NCBI GenBank assembly: GCA_002293605.1
Contig: DBDO01000041.1
Span: 1-32,499 of the forward strand
Length of the DNA: 32,499 nt
Reading direction: 5' to 3'
From: Desulfovibrionaceae bacterium UBA930
GTDB lineage: Bacteria > Desulfobacterota > Desulfovibrionia > Desulfovibrionales > Desulfovibrionaceae
Part shown: piece by piece, positions 30,425 through 32,499 of the stretch
Layout of the letters: each line of letters opens with the position of its first letter
Numbering within the stretch: position 1 is the stretch's first letter
Position numbers and translations under genes: made by a program
Notes under the pieces: model-generated
What the model was told of the DNA's origin: nothing
Databases searched by the model: none
Seen by the model: only the letters and a program-made list of their open reading frames with translations

Positions 30425-32499
30425 ATGAAAAAAACTGCCGCTGTTCTGCCCTTTGTCTGTATTCTGCTTTTGTGTGCCGGGCGCGCCTCCTTTGCGGCCT
30501 TGTCGCCTTCGGACTATTCCCAGGCCGCTAACTGGATGTCCGTGCCGCAAAAGGCCGATAAAGCCATCGACCTGTTTTTTCTCTATCCTTCCACCTGGAG
30601 GCCTCCTGTTGGCAGCACCCAAGTCTACGCCGATATCAATGATGCCCAGATGCGGGCAGGAGCCAGGGACGTTCTTGAAAAAACCAGCGGTATGTTCGAT
30701 CACATCGCCAATATCTATGCGCCCTACTACCGCCAGTCCAATGCCGCTACAACACTGGGCATGACCCTGGAGCAAGTGGAAACTCTTACGCGGGATGGAC
30801 CGGGTGTGGACGCCCTGGCGGCCTTTCAGTATTATCTGAAGCACTACAACCAGGGCAGACCCTTTATTCTGGCGAGCCATTCTCAGGGTTCAAGCACAAT
30901 GAAGGTCAGCGTTCTTGGCGAATTGCTCGCCCAGGACAAGGCCTTGCTTTCCCGCATGATTGCCGCCTACAGTATAGGCTGGACCTATACCTCAGACTAT
31001 CTGGCCGCCAGGGGACTACGCTTTGCCCAGGGGCCGGACGATACGGGCGTTATCATCTCCTGGAACACGGAAGCGCCTGGAGTTACCGCCACCAACCCTG
31101 TGGTCTATCCCGGGGCCTTGGTTATCAATCCCATTATCTGGACAACCTCGGAAGGATACGCCGAGGCAGTCAAGAGCCTTGGTAGCAGCATTCCTGACTA
31201 TGCGGGGAGCGATGGCCGCATAGACGCCCTTCGGGGAGTTGTCATCAACACGACCCTGAACCCCGCCGCCTACGACCTGTCCCCGATGTTTCCCTACGGC
31301 AGCCTGCACGCGGTGGAATGGGAACTCTACTTTTACGATGTGTTCCAGAACGCCATCACCCGCTCCCTTTCCTATTTTACCCCGGCATACAATGCCTATA
31401 CGGCGGAGCTTGGCAATGAGCGTTTACAAAACTTCAGCCTGTATCTGCGCTCGCTTCTGGATCACAACCCAAAGCCTGGTTCCCCCTTTTTCCACCCGGT
31501 TCATTCAATTTTCTTCCGCCTTGCAGGACAGCCGGATGTCGAGGCCTTTACGAACGAACTGCGGCGCGTCTACTCTTCTCTGACGCCCCAGGCCACCGGA
31601 CAGGCCCTTGTCAGCCTCAGTGCCATAGATAGAAGTGCCTCTGAGATACTCAGAAAAGAGCTTCGCTTTGTTCCGGAACAAGGGCGGCATCGCGCTGCTC
31701 CCCTCAGTTCCGGCTGGAGTCTCTGGGCACGACCACTCTATCATAGCGGCAGGCAGAAAGGAGATTTTTTGCATACGGCACTTGATGCAGAGTACGCGGG
31801 CTTTTCCGCAGGCCTGCGCAACAGAATGGGAAGGTACTGCTATGGCATAGGCCTCCACGCGGGCAAAGGAGATTTCGAGGGTTCAGAGTACAATGCCGAT
31901 ATTGAGGGACTGGGTATCGGCCTTGGGATAACGCGAAATTTTCACTTCAACGACATCTTTGCCCTGGATCTGACCCTGACAGGCGGCTATTCTCACTACA
32001 CTCTTGAGCAGGGGCGGGATGTGCCGGGCGATATTTCGCCTGAAGCTTCCGGTAGCTATGCAAGCGAGCCTTCTGTGTCCTTCTGGAAGGCCGCCTTGTT
32101 TGCCAGCAACGAATTTCCCGTTACAGAAGGCTTCAGGCTGCGGCCCGAGTTCGGCCTCTCCTATGTTTCCGCGAATATGGAGCACTACACTGAATCGGGC
32201 GGTGGTCTGGCGCTTGCTGTCGCACCGGAACACTACGAATCCTTCCGCTCTTCCATCGGCCTTGCCCTGCACTGGCAGCCTCTGGAAAATATGGCCTTTT
32301 CCGCAAGCGGGCATTGGCATCACGAGTTCGCTGATGAGAGCATCATACTGCGCTCGTCACTGCAAAATTTGGCTGCTCCTGCTTTTTCCGCAAAAGGCAG
32401 GGCTTTGGGAAGAGACAATGGGAGCATGGGACTCGGGCTGGAATGGAGTCTGCCTACTCCCCTTGCAATGCATGTGGGGCTGGATTATGTGTACTCCTT
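30425..32499 (+). CDS. DUF3089 alpha/beta-hydrolase fused to an autotransporter beta-barrel (3' end outside window)
   Basis: The frame is open from ATG 30425 to the window edge (691 codons seen). An AGAGGA ribosome site precedes it. Residues 1-24 are a Sec signal peptide (KKTAAVLPFVCILLLCAG, cleavage near ASFA). Residues about 30-305 match DUF3089: IDLFFLYPSTW, IYAPYYRQ, nucleophile Ser153 in ASHSQGS, AAYSIGW, and the probable catalytic His295 in GSLHAVEWELYF. A helical linker (about 385-420, TPQATGQALVSLSAIDRS) leads to a barrel from about 430 (GWSLWARPLYHSG, then alternating aromatic strands). This is the order of type Va autotransporters. It predicts an outer-membrane hydrolase exposed to the exterior. 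The substrate is unknown; an ester or lipid is likely by fold. The last strands and stop are missing. Confidence 0.9.
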   Translation, partial: MKKTAAVLPFVCILLLCAGRASFAALSPSDYSQAANWMSVPQKADKAIDLFFLYPSTWRPPVGSTQVYADINDAQMRAGARDVLEKTSGMFDHIANIYAPYYRQSNAATTLGMTLEQVETLTRDGPGVDALAAFQYYLKHYNQGRPFILASHSQGSSTMKVSVLGELLAQDKALLSRMIAAYSIGWTYTSDYLAARGLRFAQGPDDTGVIISWNTEAPGVTATNPVVYPGALVINPIIWTTSEGYAEAVKSLGSSIPDYAGSDGRIDALRGVVINTTLNPAAYDLSPMFPYGSLHAVEWELYFYDVFQNAITRSLSYFTPAYNAYTAELGNERLQNFSLYLRSLLDHNPKPGSPFFHPVHSIFFRLAGQPDVEAFTNELRRVYSSLTPQATGQALVSLSAIDRSASEILRKELRFVPEQGRHRAAPLSSGWSLWARPLYHSGRQKGDFLHTALDAEYAGFSAGLRNRMGRYCYGIGLHAGKGDFEGSEYNADIEGLGIGLGITRNFHFNDIFALDLTLTGGYSHYTLEQGRDVPGDISPEASGSYASEPSVSFWKAALFASNEFPVTEGFRLRPEFGLSYVSANMEHYTESGGGLALAVAPEHYESFRSSIGLALHWQPLENMAFSASGHWHHEFADESIILRSSLQNLAAPAFSAKGRALGRDNGSMGLGLEWSLPTPLAMHVGLDYVYS

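Noticed and set aside
1..32499. tRNA, rRNA or insertion-sequence genes
   Set aside because: I saw no cloverleaf-like sequence with a CCA end, no rRNA-like stretch, and no transposase motif or terminal repeats with target duplications.

Overview
The window looks like chromosome from a Gram-negative sulfate-reducing bacterium of the Desulfovibrionaceae (Desulfovibrio-like). That is inferred from gene content and protein style: a NifU/NifS pair as Fe-S machinery, a short BamD lipoprotein, an rpoN-hpf-ptsN-rapZ-EIIA cluster, a Symbiobacterium-type diaminopimelate dehydrogenase, cysteine-rich Mrp and flavoprotein sequences, and moderately high GC. Lipoproteins, BamD and an autotransporter barrel show an outer membrane. 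Genes are tightly packed, often with ATGA or GTGA overlaps. I saw no tRNA, rRNA, CRISPR array or intact mobile element.

Layout. 1-2.5 kb (minus): nifU-nifS-DUF533, Fe-S cluster assembly, behind a good sigma-70 promoter. 2.5-4.5 kb (plus): diaminopimelate dehydrogenase, macrodomain protein and CsaA in overlapping order. 4.5-6.4 kb (minus): a membrane-anchored M23 peptidase and a CBS-pair protein. 6.8-8.5 kb (plus): pcm and an Mrp/NBP35 ATPase. 8.5-11.6 kb: pgsA, a small unknown, ftsB/divIC, a TPR protein and a lipoprotein. 11.7-17.9 kb: fbp, tsaD, trxA-trxB-bamD-rlmD and a small unknown. 17.9-22 kb: rpoN, long hpf, ptsN, rapZ and a mannose-type EIIA, with a sigma-54-like promoter upstream of rpoN. 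22.0-22.55 kb: a non-coding gap rich in inverted repeats. 22.55-27.9 kb (minus): a PilZ protein followed by a complete YbhGFSR-like ABC exporter (HlyD adaptor, fused double ATPase, two ABC-2 permeases). 28.3-30.3 kb (plus): a soluble orphan histidine kinase and a flavodoxin-fold protein with a compact four-cysteine motif.

The most unusual item is the incomplete gene from 30425 to the window edge. It reads open for at least 691 codons and joins a signal peptide, a DUF3089 alpha/beta-hydrolase domain (nucleophile motif SHSQG) and a C-terminal autotransporter beta-barrel. This predicts a self-secreted, surface-displayed hydrolase. It has the layout of EstA-type GDSL autotransporter esterases but an unrelated catalytic fold.

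Limits: everything was read by eye. Family calls rest on motifs and length. Promoters, hairpins and start choices are sequence-based proposals.
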